64,000 nt of DNA from an uncultured Agromyces sp. (GTDB taxonomy: Bacteria > Actinomycetota > Actinomycetes > Actinomycetales > Microbacteriaceae), in assembly GCA_913053875.1 (NCBI GenBank), contig CAJXGN010000015.1:1-64000 (forward strand), written 5' to 3'. The position numbers and the translations under genes are program-made. Position 1 is the stretch's first letter. Each line of letters opens with the position of its first letter. The notes beneath the pieces are model-generated. The model saw nothing but the letters and a program-made list of their open reading frames with translations. It made no database searches and was not told the DNA's origin. This document shows, in pieces, positions 26,550-34,587 of this stretch.

Positions 26550-27478
26550 CGTCGGACCACCTGCGTTCCCGGGCGGCCCGCGACGGCGGTTCGCCCGCCT
26601 ACCCGGCCGCGCCCGAGCCCCTCGCGGTGCCCGTCTACGACAACCACACGCACCTCGAGGTGGCCGACGGGGCGATGCCGATCACGCCCGCCGAGCACCT
26701 CGACCGGGCCGGCGCGGTCGGCATCGCGGGCGTCGTGCAGGTCGGCACCGACGTGGCGACGTCGGCGTGGTCGGCGGAGCTCGCGTCGCGCGATGCGCGG
26801 GTGCTCGCAGCGGTGGCGATCCACCCGAACGACGCGCCCGAGCTCGCGGCGGCGGGGGAGCTCGACGATGCGCTGGCCGCGATCGACGCGCTGGCCGCGC
26901 GGCCGCGGGTCGTCGCGGTGGGGGAGACCGGGCTCGACTGGTACCGCACGGGCGCCGAGGGGCGCGACGCCCAGTTCGCGTCCTTCGAGGCGCACATCGA
27001 CATCGCGAAGCGCCACGGGCTGGCGCTGCAGATCCACGACCGCGACGCGCACGACGACGTGGTCGCGACCCTGCTGCGGGTCGGCGCTCCCGAGCGCACC
27101 GTGTTCCACTGCTTCTCGGGCGACGCGTCGCTGGCGCGCGTGTGCGCCGAGCACGGCTGGTTCCTGTCGTTCGCCGGCAACGTGACGTTCAAGAACGCCG
27201 AGAACCTGCGCGAGGGGCTGCGCGCCGCGCCTCGCGAGCTCGTCATGGTCGAGACGGATGCCCCCTACCTCACGCCCGCCCCGAACCGCGGGCGCCCGAA
27301 CGCGCCGTACCTCGTGCCGCACACCGTTCGGTTCATGGCCGAGGTGCTCGGGGCCGATCTGGACGAGCTGTCGGCGCAGATCGCGTCGAACACGGAGCGG
27401 GCCTACGGGCGCTGGGACGCCGAGCCCGTTTCCGGCGCCGACGGCGCGCCCACCGCATCACCCTCGCGGAATACGTGA
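26546..27478 (+). CDS. tatD: TatD-family metal-dependent hydrolase / DNase
   Basis: About 310 aa, TIM-barrel amidohydrolase-type enzyme. Metal ligands are intact: NHTHLE (HxH), VGETGLDW (Glu), LQIHDRD (His), VFHCFSGD (His) and METDAPY-like [10 protein letters not shown] (Asp). TatD enzymes act as 3'-5' exonucleases in DNA repair and turnover. The N-terminal 25 residues are an extension of variable sequence. GTG 26546 overlaps the metG stop (GTGA), implying coupled translation; the metG-tatD-rsmA order is conserved in actinobacteria. Confidence 0.92.
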   Translation: MTSDHLRSRAARDGGSPAYPAAPEPLAVPVYDNHTHLEVADGAMPITPAEHLDRAGAVGIAGVVQVGTDVATSAWSAELASRDARVLAAVAIHPNDAPELAAAGELDDALAAIDALAARPRVVAVGETGLDWYRTGAEGRDAQFASFEAHIDIAKRHGLALQIHDRDAHDDVVATLLRVGAPERTVFHCFSGDASLARVCAEHGWFLSFAGNVTFKNAENLREGLRAAPRELVMVETDAPYLTPAPNRGRPNAPYLVPHTVRFMAEVLGADLDELSAQIASNTERAYGRWDAEPVSGADGAPTASPSRNT

Positions 27479-27500
27479 GCATCGGGTTCGTGGGGGAGCG

Positions 27501-28388
27501 ATGAACGCGCATCGGCACGAGGCATCCGACGGCAGTGCGGCCGCGCCCGCACCGCGCCTGCTCGGCCCGGCCGAGATCCGCGAGCTCGCCGGCTACCTCG
27601 GCGTGAGCCCCACCAAGAAGCTCGGCCAGAACTTCGTCCACGACGCCAATACGGTGCGCCGCATCGTGCAGCTCGCCGAGGTCGAGCGCGACGACGTCGT
27701 GCTCGAGGTCGGTCCCGGACTGGGATCGCTCACCCTCGGGCTGCTCGAGGCCGGCGCCCACGTGCTGGCTGTCGAGATCGACGGCCGCCTCGCCGAGCAG
27801 CTGCCGCACACCGTGCGGCTCATGCAGCCGGGCACCCGCATCGACGTGGTGCACGCCGACGCGCTGCGCGTCACCGAGCTGCCCGCCCCGCCGTCACGCC
27901 TCGTCGCGAACCTGCCGTACAACGTCTCCGTGCCCGTGCTGCTGCACCTGCTCGAGCACTTCCCCTCGCTGACCAGCGGCATCGTCATGGTGCAGGCCGA
28001 GGTCGGCTACCGACTCGCCGCAACGCCCGGCTCGAAGGTCTACGGAGCGCCCAGCGCGAAGGCCGCCTGGTACGGCGACTGGCGCATCGCCGGGCAGGTC
28101 TCGCGGCTCGTGTTCTGGCCCGTGCCGAACGTCGACTCGGTGCTCGTGGGGTTCGCGCGCGGCGCGGAGGAGCCCGGCACCGAGGAGGAGCGTCGGCGGA
28201 CGTTCGCGATCATCGACGCCGCCTTCCAGCAGCGCCGCAAGATGCTCCGCCAGGCGCTCGCGGGCGTGCTGGGCGGCACGAGCTCCGAGGCATCCGTCGT
28301 GCTCGAAGCCGCCGGGGTCGACCCCCAGGCACGCGGTGAAGAGCTCGGCATCGAGCAGTTCCTCGCCGTCGCCCGCGCCGCGCGGTAG
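27501..28388 (+). CDS. rsmA: 16S rRNA dimethyladenosine transferase
   Basis: About 295 aa. Dimethylates A1518 and A1519 in helix 45 of 16S r[13 protein letters not shown], the SAM loop [17 protein letters not shown], and the catalytic NLPYN motif in [11 protein letters not shown] are present, and [10 protein letters not shown] marks the C-terminal domain. GGGGGAG precedes ATG 27501. The rpfB gene that I recall between tatD and rsmA in mycobacteria is absent here. Confidence 0.95.
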   Translation: MNAHRHEASDGSAAAPAPRLLGPAEIRELAGYLGVSPTKKLGQNFVHDANTVRRIVQLAEVERDDVVLEVGPGLGSLTLGLLEAGAHVLAVEIDGRLAEQLPHTVRLMQPGTRIDVVHADALRVTELPAPPSRLVANLPYNVSVPVLLHLLEHFPSLTSGIVMVQAEVGYRLAATPGSKVYGAPSAKAAWYGDWRIAGQVSRLVFWPVPNVDSVLVGFARGAEEPGTEEERRRTFAIIDAAFQQRRKMLRQALAGVLGGTSSEASVVLEAAGVDPQARGEELGIEQFLAVARAAR

Positions 28389-28398
28389 CGTGAGCCCC

Positions 28399-28932
28399 AT
28401 GGCTGTCGGGGGCATGCAACAGGCGATGGGCGGCGAGGCGCTCGAGGCGGCGACGGGGCGCGACTGGGACGGCTGGTTCGGGGTGCTCGACGCCGCCGGC
28501 GCCGCGTCGTGGACGCACCCCGCGACGGTGAAGTGGCTCGTCGCCGAGCACGACGTGGACCCGTGGTGGACGCAGGGCATCGTCGTCGGGTACCAGCAGG
28601 CCCGGGGCATCCGACAGCCCGGTCAGCGGCAGGACGGCACCTTCGAGGCGAGCGTGTCGAAGACGCTTCCGTTCGAGACGGATGCCGCGCTGGACGCGGC
28701 CGTGCGGGTGGTCGCGGCCGAGCTCGGGCGAGCGCCCGATGCGGAGAATCGCACGGCGAAGCATCCGAATGCCCGCTGGCAGCTCGACGGCGGCGAGAAG
28801 CTCGCCGCGCAGGCCACGCCCGGGGGTGCGAAGACGTCGATCACGCTCACCCGGAGCCGCATGGCCGACGGCGAGCGATTCGCCGAGGTGAAGGAGCAGC
28901 TTCGGGCCTGGCTCGCTCGGGCCGCGGGATAG
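28399..28932 (+). CDS. DUF4287-like hypothetical protein
   Basis: About 177 aa, soluble, no signal peptide. GRDWDGWFGVLDAAGA, then TVKWLVAEHDVDPWWTQGIVVGY followed by QARGIRQPGQRQDGTFEAS (patterns only), resembles the DUF4287 module often linked to SRPBCC-type proteins; the second half could be such a domain in shortened form. Function unknown. TAGCGT (28386-28391), which reuses the TAG stop of rsmA, ends seven bases before ATG, so the gene is probably leaderless and expressed independently. Confidence 0.7.
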   Translation: MAVGGMQQAMGGEALEAATGRDWDGWFGVLDAAGAASWTHPATVKWLVAEHDVDPWWTQGIVVGYQQARGIRQPGQRQDGTFEASVSKTLPFETDAALDAAVRVVAAELGRAPDAENRTAKHPNARWQLDGGEKLAAQATPGGAKTSITLTRSRMADGERFAEVKEQLRAWLARAAG

Positions 28933-28941
28933 GTTGGAGCA

Positions 28942-29868
28942 ATGACGCTCGCCGAAGCCACCCCCGTCGTGCACGTGCGGGCGCCCGGCAAGATCAACCT
29001 CTTCATGCGCGTCGGCGGGCTCGAGGCCGACGGGTACCACGACGTCGCGACGGCGTACCAGGCGGTGTCGCTCTACGAGGACGTGCGGGCCTACCCGGCG
29101 GAGGACATCACGGTCGCGTTCGGCGGGTCGATCGACACGTCGGGCCTGCCGGTCGACGACACGAACCTCGCCATTCGGGCGGCACGGATGCTCGCCGCCC
29201 ACGCCGGTGTCGACGCCGGCGTGCACCTGGCCATCGACAAGCACGTGCCCATCGCCGGGGGCATGGGCGGCGGGTCTGCGGATGCCGCTGCGGCGCTCGT
29301 CGCGTGCGATGCACTGTGGGAGTTGGGGCTCTCGAAGGAGGACCTGCACGGGTTCGCCGCGCGCCTCGGCGCCGACGTGCCGTTCGCGCTGGCCGGCGGC
29401 ACCGCGATCGGCACCGGCCGCGGCGACCGGCTGAGCCCCGCGCTCGCGACCGGCTCGTTCCACTGGGTGCTCGCGATCGCCGAGTTCGGCATCTCGACGC
29501 CCGCGGTCTACAACGAGCTCGACCGCCAGCGCGGCGGGGGCGCCATGCCCGGGTCGCGGCGGCCCGACGTCGACGCGGCGGTGCTGCACGCGCTGCGGGC
29601 CGGCGACCCCACACGGCTGGCCGACGCCCTGCACAACGACCTGCAGGCGGCGACGCTCGAGCTCGCGCCCGGGCTCGGCGGCATCCTCCAGCTCGGCGCC
29701 GACCACGGCGCCCTCGCGGGCCTCGTCTCCGGGTCGGGCCCGACGATCGCGTTCCTCGCGGCCGACGCCGACGCCGCCCTCGAGCTCCAGGTCGCACTCT
29801 CCGCTTCGCGCCTCACCGCGCTCCGCGCCCACGGCCCCGTCCCCGGCGCGCGCGTCCTCCCCGCCTAG
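28942..29868 (+). CDS. ispE: 4-diphosphocytidyl-2-C-methyl-D-erythritol kinase
   Basis: About 308 aa, GHMP kinase that phosphorylates the 2-hydroxyl of CDP-methylerythritol in the MEP isoprenoid pathway. [13 protein letters not shown], the nucleotide loop [17 protein letters not shown] and the C-terminal [11 protein letters not shown] are diagnostic. TAGGTT (28930-28935) reuses the stop of the previous gene and ends six bases before ATG. The last ~15 codons are unusually C-rich and run into a low-complexity C-rich stretch after the stop. Confidence 0.94.
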   Translation: MTLAEATPVVHVRAPGKINLFMRVGGLEADGYHDVATAYQAVSLYEDVRAYPAEDITVAFGGSIDTSGLPVDDTNLAIRAARMLAAHAGVDAGVHLAIDKHVPIAGGMGGGSADAAAALVACDALWELGLSKEDLHGFAARLGADVPFALAGGTAIGTGRGDRLSPALATGSFHWVLAIAEFGISTPAVYNELDRQRGGGAMPGSRRPDVDAAVLHALRAGDPTRLADALHNDLQAATLELAPGLGGILQLGADHGALAGLVSGSGPTIAFLAADADAALELQVALSASRLTALRAHGPVPGARVLPA

Positions 29869-29981
29869 CCTTCGCCCCGGCGCCCGCATCCCCCCGCGCC
29901 CAGCGTCCCCCGCCGCGCGCGCCCTCCCGCCTCGCGTCCGCACCCGCCCTCAGATTCCGCGTCCCCTCGTCGCCCGATCCC

Positions 29982-30035
29982 GCTGGTGCGCAAACTGTGG
30001 CAAACGTCGCCCTGAACCACACTTCGCGCACCAGC
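29982..30035. repeat. 54-nt palindromic element, copy A1
   Basis: Arms GCTGGTGCGC and GCGCACCAGC close a longer imperfect stem; the next ten bases of each arm pair at eight positions, leaving a 16-nt loop. It aligns without gaps to the copies at 30056-30109 and 31228-31281. Confidence 0.8.
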
Positions 30036-30055
30036 AGTCGCGTCGGGAAGACGTC

Positions 30056-30109
30056 GCTGGTGCGCAAACGGTGGCTATCTCCCGCTGAAACCGCACGATG
30101 CGCACCAGC
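30056..30109. repeat. 54-nt palindromic element, copy A2
   Basis: Perfect 11-bp arms GCTGGTGCGCA / TGCGCACCAGC. Same length and orientation as copy A1, 20 bp downstream of it. The inner part is diverged but alignable (AAACGGTGG against AAACTGTGG). Confidence 0.8.
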
Positions 30110-30191
30110 AGCGGAAGTCAGCATCGCGAGACGCGCCAGCGTTCAGGGAGACCGGTGGCCTCGCAGGGGGACGGGTCGGCCTGTCCGCAGG

Positions 30192-31118
30192 TCAGAGTGC
30201 GTCGCGCGAGCGGAGCCGCTGCGCGATGCGCTCCATCGTCTCTGCCCGGCGCTGCGTCAGGTCGTCGTTCGTGACGCGAACGATCAGCCATCCGGCATCC
30301 GCGAGCAACTCGTATCGATGGATGTCCGAGCGCACCCCGTCGACCGTGAAGTGGTGCGCTCCCTCGTACTCGACGCCCACCTTCGCTCGGCGATACGCCA
30401 GGTCGATGACCGCGAGCGTGCTGCCGTCGGGCTTCTCGACGCGATGATTCAGTTCGGGCTCGGGCAGCCCGGCGGCGATCATCGCCAGCCGCAGTTCGGT
30501 CTCCTTCGGCGAGATCGAGCCTTGTCGAACGTCGGCGAGAGCGGCCCGTAACTCGTGGTTACCCCGACGTCCCGCCCGCTCGTCGACCGCCGCCCGAAGC
30601 TGTTCGAGCGTTGCCAGCGGCGCGGATCGGTCGAACAGGCCCCGTCCGGTGACGAGGAAGTCGCCCGCTGCAACGAGGTCCACGTGCGAGACGAACCCGA
30701 CGAGTTCGACCCAGGTGCCGATCGGCGTGCTCGCCCGCAAGCTGAGGCGGCCCGCATTCGCGACCCGCCGCGACGGCGGTCGACGGTGTCCGATGATGCC
30801 TCGTGCCCGCGGGAAGGGGCCGCGAGCGCCTGTGCTCACGTGGATCGGACCCTCGAGCGCCCGGTTCGGCACGGGCATCCCGTGGATCGCCGCCGCTGTG
30901 GGACCGAAGAACGCCTGCGCCGCCGGCATCCGTGTCGCGTAGGCGGCAGCGCGCTCGAGCGCGTTGCTCGCCGGCGTGGCGGTGCGGACGCCGTGGAACG
31001 GGCGTTCGAGGTCATCGCCGCGAAGGCGCCACCTCCCGACGCCTGCTGCGACCGCGCTCCGCACAGCGAAGGGCGCTCCGGCGAAGCGCGGTGACAGAGG
31101 GGCTGGCTGTCGAGGCAT
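30192..31118 (-). CDS. AbiEi-like N-terminal domain fused to DUF559 endonuclease-like domain
   Basis: About 308 aa. The N-terminal half resembles the domain found at the front of AbiEi-type antitoxins and related proteins: PFHGVRTATPA, then FFGPTAAAIHGMPVP. The C-terminal ~100 residues are DUF559, a Vsr/PD-(D/E)xK-like fold: KETELRLAMIAAGLPEPELN, the Asp in AVIDLAYRR and the Glu pair in VGVEYEGAHH are the probable metal ligands. Function of such fusions is unknown; they are common and variably present in Microbacteriaceae. It contains an in-frame TTA leucine codon (plus strand 30549-30551), the only one I noticed in the window, which hints at foreign origin. Copies of a 54-nt palindrome lie on both sides. 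Confidence 0.8.
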   Translation of the reverse strand: MPRQPAPLSPRFAGAPFAVRSAVAAGVGRWRLRGDDLERPFHGVRTATPASNALERAAAYATRMPAAQAFFGPTAAAIHGMPVPNRALEGPIHVSTGARGPFPRARGIIGHRRPPSRRVANAGRLSLRASTPIGTWVELVGFVSHVDLVAAGDFLVTGRGLFDRSAPLATLEQLRAAVDERAGRRGNHELRAALADVRQGSISPKETELRLAMIAAGLPEPELNHRVEKPDGSTLAVIDLAYRRAKVGVEYEGAHHFTVDGVRSDIHRYELLADAGWLIVRVTNDDLTQRRAETMERIAQRLRSRDAL

Positions 31119-31227
31119 ATCGAGAGCGTGCCCGTGATCGTGCCCGTGGACGATCCGTTCGGTGATCGCGTCGGTCGCGGCCCGTCTGCGGCCCTGTGGA
31201 GGACTCCTCGCCGGACTCGGGCCCGCT

Positions 31228-31281
31228 GCTGGTGCGCAGTGTGCGGGCGACGCGTCCGGAGACCACCATTCGCGGACCAGC
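31228..31281. repeat. 54-nt palindromic element, copy A3
   Basis: GCTGGTGCGCA on the left and CGCGGACCAGC on the right (one mismatch in the arm), same 54-nt length as A1 and A2. It lies on the 5' side of the DUF559 gene, in the divergent region before the ABC-F gene. Confidence 0.7.
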
Positions 31282-31298
31282 GCCTTCCACGGCGCCGG

Positions 31299-31351
31299 GC
31301 GCGCGCTGCGCGGGCGGGGGAGAGCGGGGGCACCGGGCGCGCAGCGCGCGC
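31299..31351. repeat. 14-bp GC-only inverted repeat before the ABC-F gene
   Basis: GCGCGCGCTGCGCG (31299-31312) and its exact complement (31338-31351) are separated by 25 nt and lie just upstream of the TAGGCT box of the ABC-F gene. If that gene is leaderless the stem is not in its mRNA, so it could act on DNA or terminate transcription coming from the left. Confidence 0.5.
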
Positions 31352-31369
31352 GGGTAGGCTCGGACGGTC

Positions 31370-33196
31370 ATGGCACACCTCCTCGGCGGCGAACGGCTGC
31401 ACCTCGAGTACCCCACCCGCGTCGTCTTCGACGAGGTGACGGTCGGGCTCGACGAGGGCGACCGGGTCGGCATCGTCGGGCGCAACGGCGATGGCAAGTC
31501 GACGCTGCTGCGGCTGCTCGCGGGCCGGCTGGAGCCGGATGCCGGGCGGGTCACGCGGCGGCGAGGCATCCGTGTCGGCATGCTCGACCAGGCCGACACG
31601 GTCGGCCCGGACCACACGGTCGCGCACGCGGTCGTCGGCGGCATCGACGAGCACGAGTGGGCGGGCGACGCGCGCACGCGCGACGTGATCGGCGGGCTGC
31701 TCGCCGACGTGCCGTGGCAGGCGCGCGTCGGCGACCTGAGCGGCGGGCAGCGGCGCCGCGTGGCGCTCGCCGCGCTCCTCGTCGGCGACTGGGACGTGCT
31801 CTTCCTCGACGAGCCGACCAACCACCTCGACGTCGAGGGCATCGCCTGGCTCGCCCAGCACATCAAGACCCGCTGGCCCGCCGGCCAGGGCGCGTTCGTC
31901 GTCGTCACGCACGACCGCTGGTTCCTCGACGAGGTGTGCACGGCGACGTGGGAGGTGCACGACCGCATCCTCGAGCCGTTCGAGGGCGGATACGCGGCGT
32001 ACATCCTCCAGCGCGTCGAGCGCGATCGCATGGCGGCGGCATCCGAGGCCAAGCGCCGCAACCTCGCGCGCAAGGAGCTCGCCTGGCTGCGCCGCGGCGC
32101 CCCGGCCCGCACCAGCAAGCCGAAGTTCCGCATCGAGGCGGCGAACCAGCTCATCGAGGGCGAGCCGCCGGTGCGCGACAGCGTCGAGCTGTCGAGCCTC
32201 GCGGTCGCGCGCCTCGGCAAGGACGTCGTCGACCTGCTCGACGCCGGGGTCGAGGTGACGGATGCCACGAGCGGCACGCCCCGCCAGATCCTGCGCGACA
32301 TCGAATGGCGCATCGCCCCGGGGGAGCGCACCGGCATCCTCGGCGTGAACGGCGCGGGCAAGTCCACGCTGCTCGGCCTCGTCACGGGTGCGGTCGAGCC
32401 GACCAGCGGACGCGTCAAGCGCGGCAAGACCGTGCGCATCGCGAGCCTCACGCAGCAGCTCGACGAGCTCGAGGGGCTCGGCGACGAGCGCGTCAGCGCG
32501 ATCATCGGCCGTCAGAAGTCGAGCTACGTCGCGGGCGGCACCGAGCTCACGCCCGGCCAGCTGCTCGAGCGCCTCGGCTTCACGAGCGCGCAGCTCTCGA
32601 CCCCGGTGAAGGACCTCTCGGGCGGCCAGAAGCGCCGCCTGCAGCTGCTGCTCATCCTGCTCGAGGAGCCGAACGTGCTCATCCTCGACGAGCCCACCAA
32701 CGACCTCGACACCGACATGCTCGCCGCCATCGAGGACCTCCTCGACACCTGGCCCGGCACGCTGCTCGTCGTGAGCCACGACCGCTACCTCGTCGAGCGG
32801 GTCACCGACCAGCAGTACGCCGTCATGGAGGGCCACCTCCGCCACCTGCCCGGCGGCGTCGAGCAGTACCTCGAGCTGCGCAGGCGGTCGATGGATGCCG
32901 GTGCCGGCGCGTCCGCCGTCGCCGCGGCGACCACCACGCAGGCGCCCGCCACGCCGGCCGCGTCGGCGCTCACCGGCGCCGCGCGCCGCGCCGCCGAGAA
33001 GGAGCTCGCGTCGATCGATCGCCGGCTCGAGAAGCTGCAGCGCGAGATCGCCGAGGCGCACGAGCGCCTGGCCGCGCACGACCAGTCGGACTTCACCGGG
33101 CTCGGCGTGCTCACCGTGGAGCTCGGCGAGCTCGAGGCATCCGTCGCCGACCTCGAGACCCGGTGGCTGGAGCTCAGCGAGCAGCTCGAGGCGTAG
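31370..33196 (+). CDS. ABC-F family ATPase, Uup-like
   Basis: About 608 aa, soluble protein with two nucleotide-binding domains and no membrane part. Walker A GRNGDGKST and GVNGAGKST, signatures LSGGQRRRVALAALL and LSGGQKRRLQLLLIL, Walker B VLFLDEPTNHLD and VLILDEPTNDLD are intact, joined by a linker rich in basic residues (SKPKFRIEAANQL). After an Ala/Thr-rich hinge the C-terminus has a coiled coil (EKELASIDRRLEKLQREI) as in Uup. Such proteins act on the ribosome or in DNA transactions; this is a housekeeping type rather than a known antibiotic-resistance type. TAGGCT at 31355-31360 lies nine bases before ATG. Confidence 0.9.
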   Translation: MAHLLGGERLHLEYPTRVVFDEVTVGLDEGDRVGIVGRNGDGKSTLLRLLAGRLEPDAGRVTRRRGIRVGMLDQADTVGPDHTVAHAVVGGIDEHEWAGDARTRDVIGGLLADVPWQARVGDLSGGQRRRVALAALLVGDWDVLFLDEPTNHLDVEGIAWLAQHIKTRWPAGQGAFVVVTHDRWFLDEVCTATWEVHDRILEPFEGGYAAYILQRVERDRMAAASEAKRRNLARKELAWLRRGAPARTSKPKFRIEAANQLIEGEPPVRDSVELSSLAVARLGKDVVDLLDAGVEVTDATSGTPRQILRDIEWRIAPGERTGILGVNGAGKSTLLGLVTGAVEPTSGRVKRGKTVRIASLTQQLDELEGLGDERVSAIIGRQKSSYVAGGTELTPGQLLERLGFTSAQLSTPVKDLSGGQKRRLQLLLILLEEPNVLILDEPTNDLDTDMLAAIEDLLDTWPGTLLVVSHDRYLVERVTDQQYAVMEGHLRHLPGGVEQYLELRRRSMDAGAGASAVAAATTTQAPATPAASALTGAARRAAEKELASIDRRLEKLQREIAEAHERLAAHDQSDFTGLGVLTVELGELEASVADLETRWLELSEQLEA

Positions 33197-33216
33197 CGCT
33201 CGCGCCCCACCTCCGG

Positions 33217-33280
33217 CTGAGGGCGATTCGTCGGGCTGAGGGCGAGAGCTTCAGCCCTCAGCGCAAGGAATCGCCCTCAG
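33217..33280. repeat. 64-nt double palindrome, copy B1
   Basis: CTGAGGGC occurs twice in direct orientation (33217 and 33236) and twice inverted as GCCCTCAG (33254 and 33273), giving a hairpin nested in a longer hairpin. It lies between the convergent ABC-F and MarR genes and is matched over its full length by 45180-45243. It may work as a bidirectional terminator. Confidence 0.8.
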
Positions 33281-33295
33281 GCTGGATTTTGCACC

Positions 33296-33799
33296 CTACG
33301 TGCCGAGCTCGTCGAACCCAAGGCTGAGCTTGCGCAGCAGGTTCGCGAGGCGGTTGCGCTCGGCGGCCGGCAGCGATCCGAGCAGCTCCGCCTCGGCGTC
33401 GACGAGGCGGGTGATGGCGGCGTCGACGCGGTTGAGGCCTGCGGTCGACATGACGACGAGGATGCCGCGGCCGTCGTTCGGGTCGGTCTGGCGCGACACG
33501 AGCCCGCGCTCGACGAGGCGGTCGATGCGGTTCGTCATGGTGCCGCTCGAGACGAGGGTCTGCTGCAGCAGCGCCTTGGGGGAGAGACGGTACGGCTCGC
33601 CCGCGCGGCGGAGTGCGGAGAGCACGTCGAACTCCCACGACTCGAGTTCCGAGCGGGCGAACGCGGTGCGCCGGGCGCGATCGAGGTGCTTCGACAGGCG
33701 CGCGACGCGGCTCAGTACCTGCAGCGGAGCGAAGTCGAGGTCGGGTCGCTCGCGCTCCCAGTCGTCGACGATGCGGTCGACCTCGTCTGCCTCGGCCAT
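33296..33799 (-). CDS. MarR-family transcriptional regulator
   Basis: About 167 aa. Winged helix-turn-helix of the MarR type: WEFDVLSALRRAGEPYRLSPKALL for the first helices, LVSSGTMTNRIDRLVERGLV as recognition helix, and the wing with SRQTDPNDGRGILV. Conserved Asp-Arg of the wing is present. A GATACT box (plus 33806-33811) ends six bases before ATG on the minus strand. Divergent from the flavodoxin gene across about 120 bp, so that gene is its most likely target. No obvious operator palindrome was found by eye. Confidence 0.88.
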   Translation of the reverse strand: MAEADEVDRIVDDWERERPDLDFAPLQVLSRVARLSKHLDRARRTAFARSELESWEFDVLSALRRAGEPYRLSPKALLQQTLVSSGTMTNRIDRLVERGLVSRQTDPNDGRGILVVMSTAGLNRVDAAITRLVDAEAELLGSLPAAERNRLANLLRKLSLGFDELGT

Positions 33800-33921
33800 T
33801 CGTCCAGTATCGCGGGTCACGCGGATGCGCGTGGCGATCGCGTCGCGGCTCCGAGCACCGGGGCGGTTCCCGCGCCGGAGTGCCCTTCCGCCAGGGACGC
33901 CGACGCGCGCACAATGGAGGA

Positions 33922-34431
33922 ATGGCACGCGTCCTCGTCGCCTACGCGACGAAGCACCACTCCACCGCCGAGATCGCCGAGGCGATCGCCGACGAACTTC
34001 GCGCACGGGGCCACGCCGCCGAGGCGGCGGAGGCGGGCCACGCGACCGCCGACGGCTTCGACGCCGTCGTGCTCGGCAGCGCGATGTACCTGGGCCGATG
34101 GCGCCGCGAGGCCCGGCACTTCCTTGCGCACGAGCGCCAACGGCTCGAGGCGCTGCCGTTCTGGGTCTTCAGCTCCGGCCCGATCGGCGAGCAGAAGGCC
34201 GATCCGTCGCCGGAGGACGAGAAGTGGATCGAGCCGCGGAAGGTCGTCGAGCAGGTCGAGGAGCTGGGCGCGCGCGAGCATGTGGTGTTCGGTGGGCGCG
34301 TGCCCGACGACCCCGGCAACTTCGTCGAGCGCTCGCTGCTCGAGAACACCCCGGAGGAGTTCCGCGACCTCCGCGACTGGGACGAGATCCGCGCGTGGGC
34401 CGGCCGCATCGCCGACACGCTGCCGGCCTGA
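33922..34431 (+). CDS. Flavodoxin domain-containing protein
   Basis: About 169 aa. The FMN phosphate loop is YATKHHSTAEIAEAIAD, followed by FDAVVLGSAMYLGRW and FWVFSSGPIGE; this resembles the flavodoxin family that includes protoporphyrinogen oxidase HemG and similar quinone-linked proteins. Acts presumably as an electron carrier or reductase in the cytosol. CACAAT (33910-33915) ends six bases before ATG 33922, with GGAGGA between them. Probably regulated by the divergent MarR protein. Confidence 0.85.
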   Translation: MARVLVAYATKHHSTAEIAEAIADELRARGHAAEAAEAGHATADGFDAVVLGSAMYLGRWRREARHFLAHERQRLEALPFWVFSSGPIGEQKADPSPEDEKWIEPRKVVEQVEELGAREHVVFGGRVPDDPGNFVERSLLENTPEEFRDLRDWDEIRAWAGRIADTLPA

Positions 34432-34514
34432 GCCGCCCCGCCCGCCGACACCGCCCCGCGCACCCCCGCATGGCAGACTTGGACGCGCGCGTGCCCGCCT
34501 GCGGGAGCGCGCGG

Positions 34515-34586
34515 TCCGCCATGGTGTAACGGCAGCACGACAGCCTTTGGAGCTGTGAAGTCCAGGTTCGAATCCTGGTGGCGGAG
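34515..34586 (+). tRNA. tRNA-Gln, anticodon TTG
   Basis: 72-nt cloverleaf: acceptor TCCGCCA pairs with TGGCGGA, discriminator G at 34586, anticodon loop CTTTGGA with TTG at its centre flanked by ACAGC/GCTGT, and T arm CCAGG-TTCGAAT-CCTGG. No CCA is encoded. The glmU start codon follows after a single base, so tRNA 3' processing would create the 5' end of the glmU message. Confidence 0.96.
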
Positions 34587-34587
34587 C

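Larger units (their letters stand above)
29869..30191. other. 323-bp intergenic region with two 54-nt palindromic elements
   Basis: No gene is visible. The first ~100 bases are strongly C-biased on the plus strand (runs of C with CGC), then come two copies of the 54-nt repeat described separately. The region separates the convergent ispE and DUF559 genes. Confidence 0.7.

Noticed and set aside
31370..33196. ABC-F gene as an antibiotic-resistance ribosome-protection factor
   Set aside because: The C-terminal coiled coil and overall layout fit the housekeeping Uup type, and there is no attenuator-like leader if the gene is leaderless.
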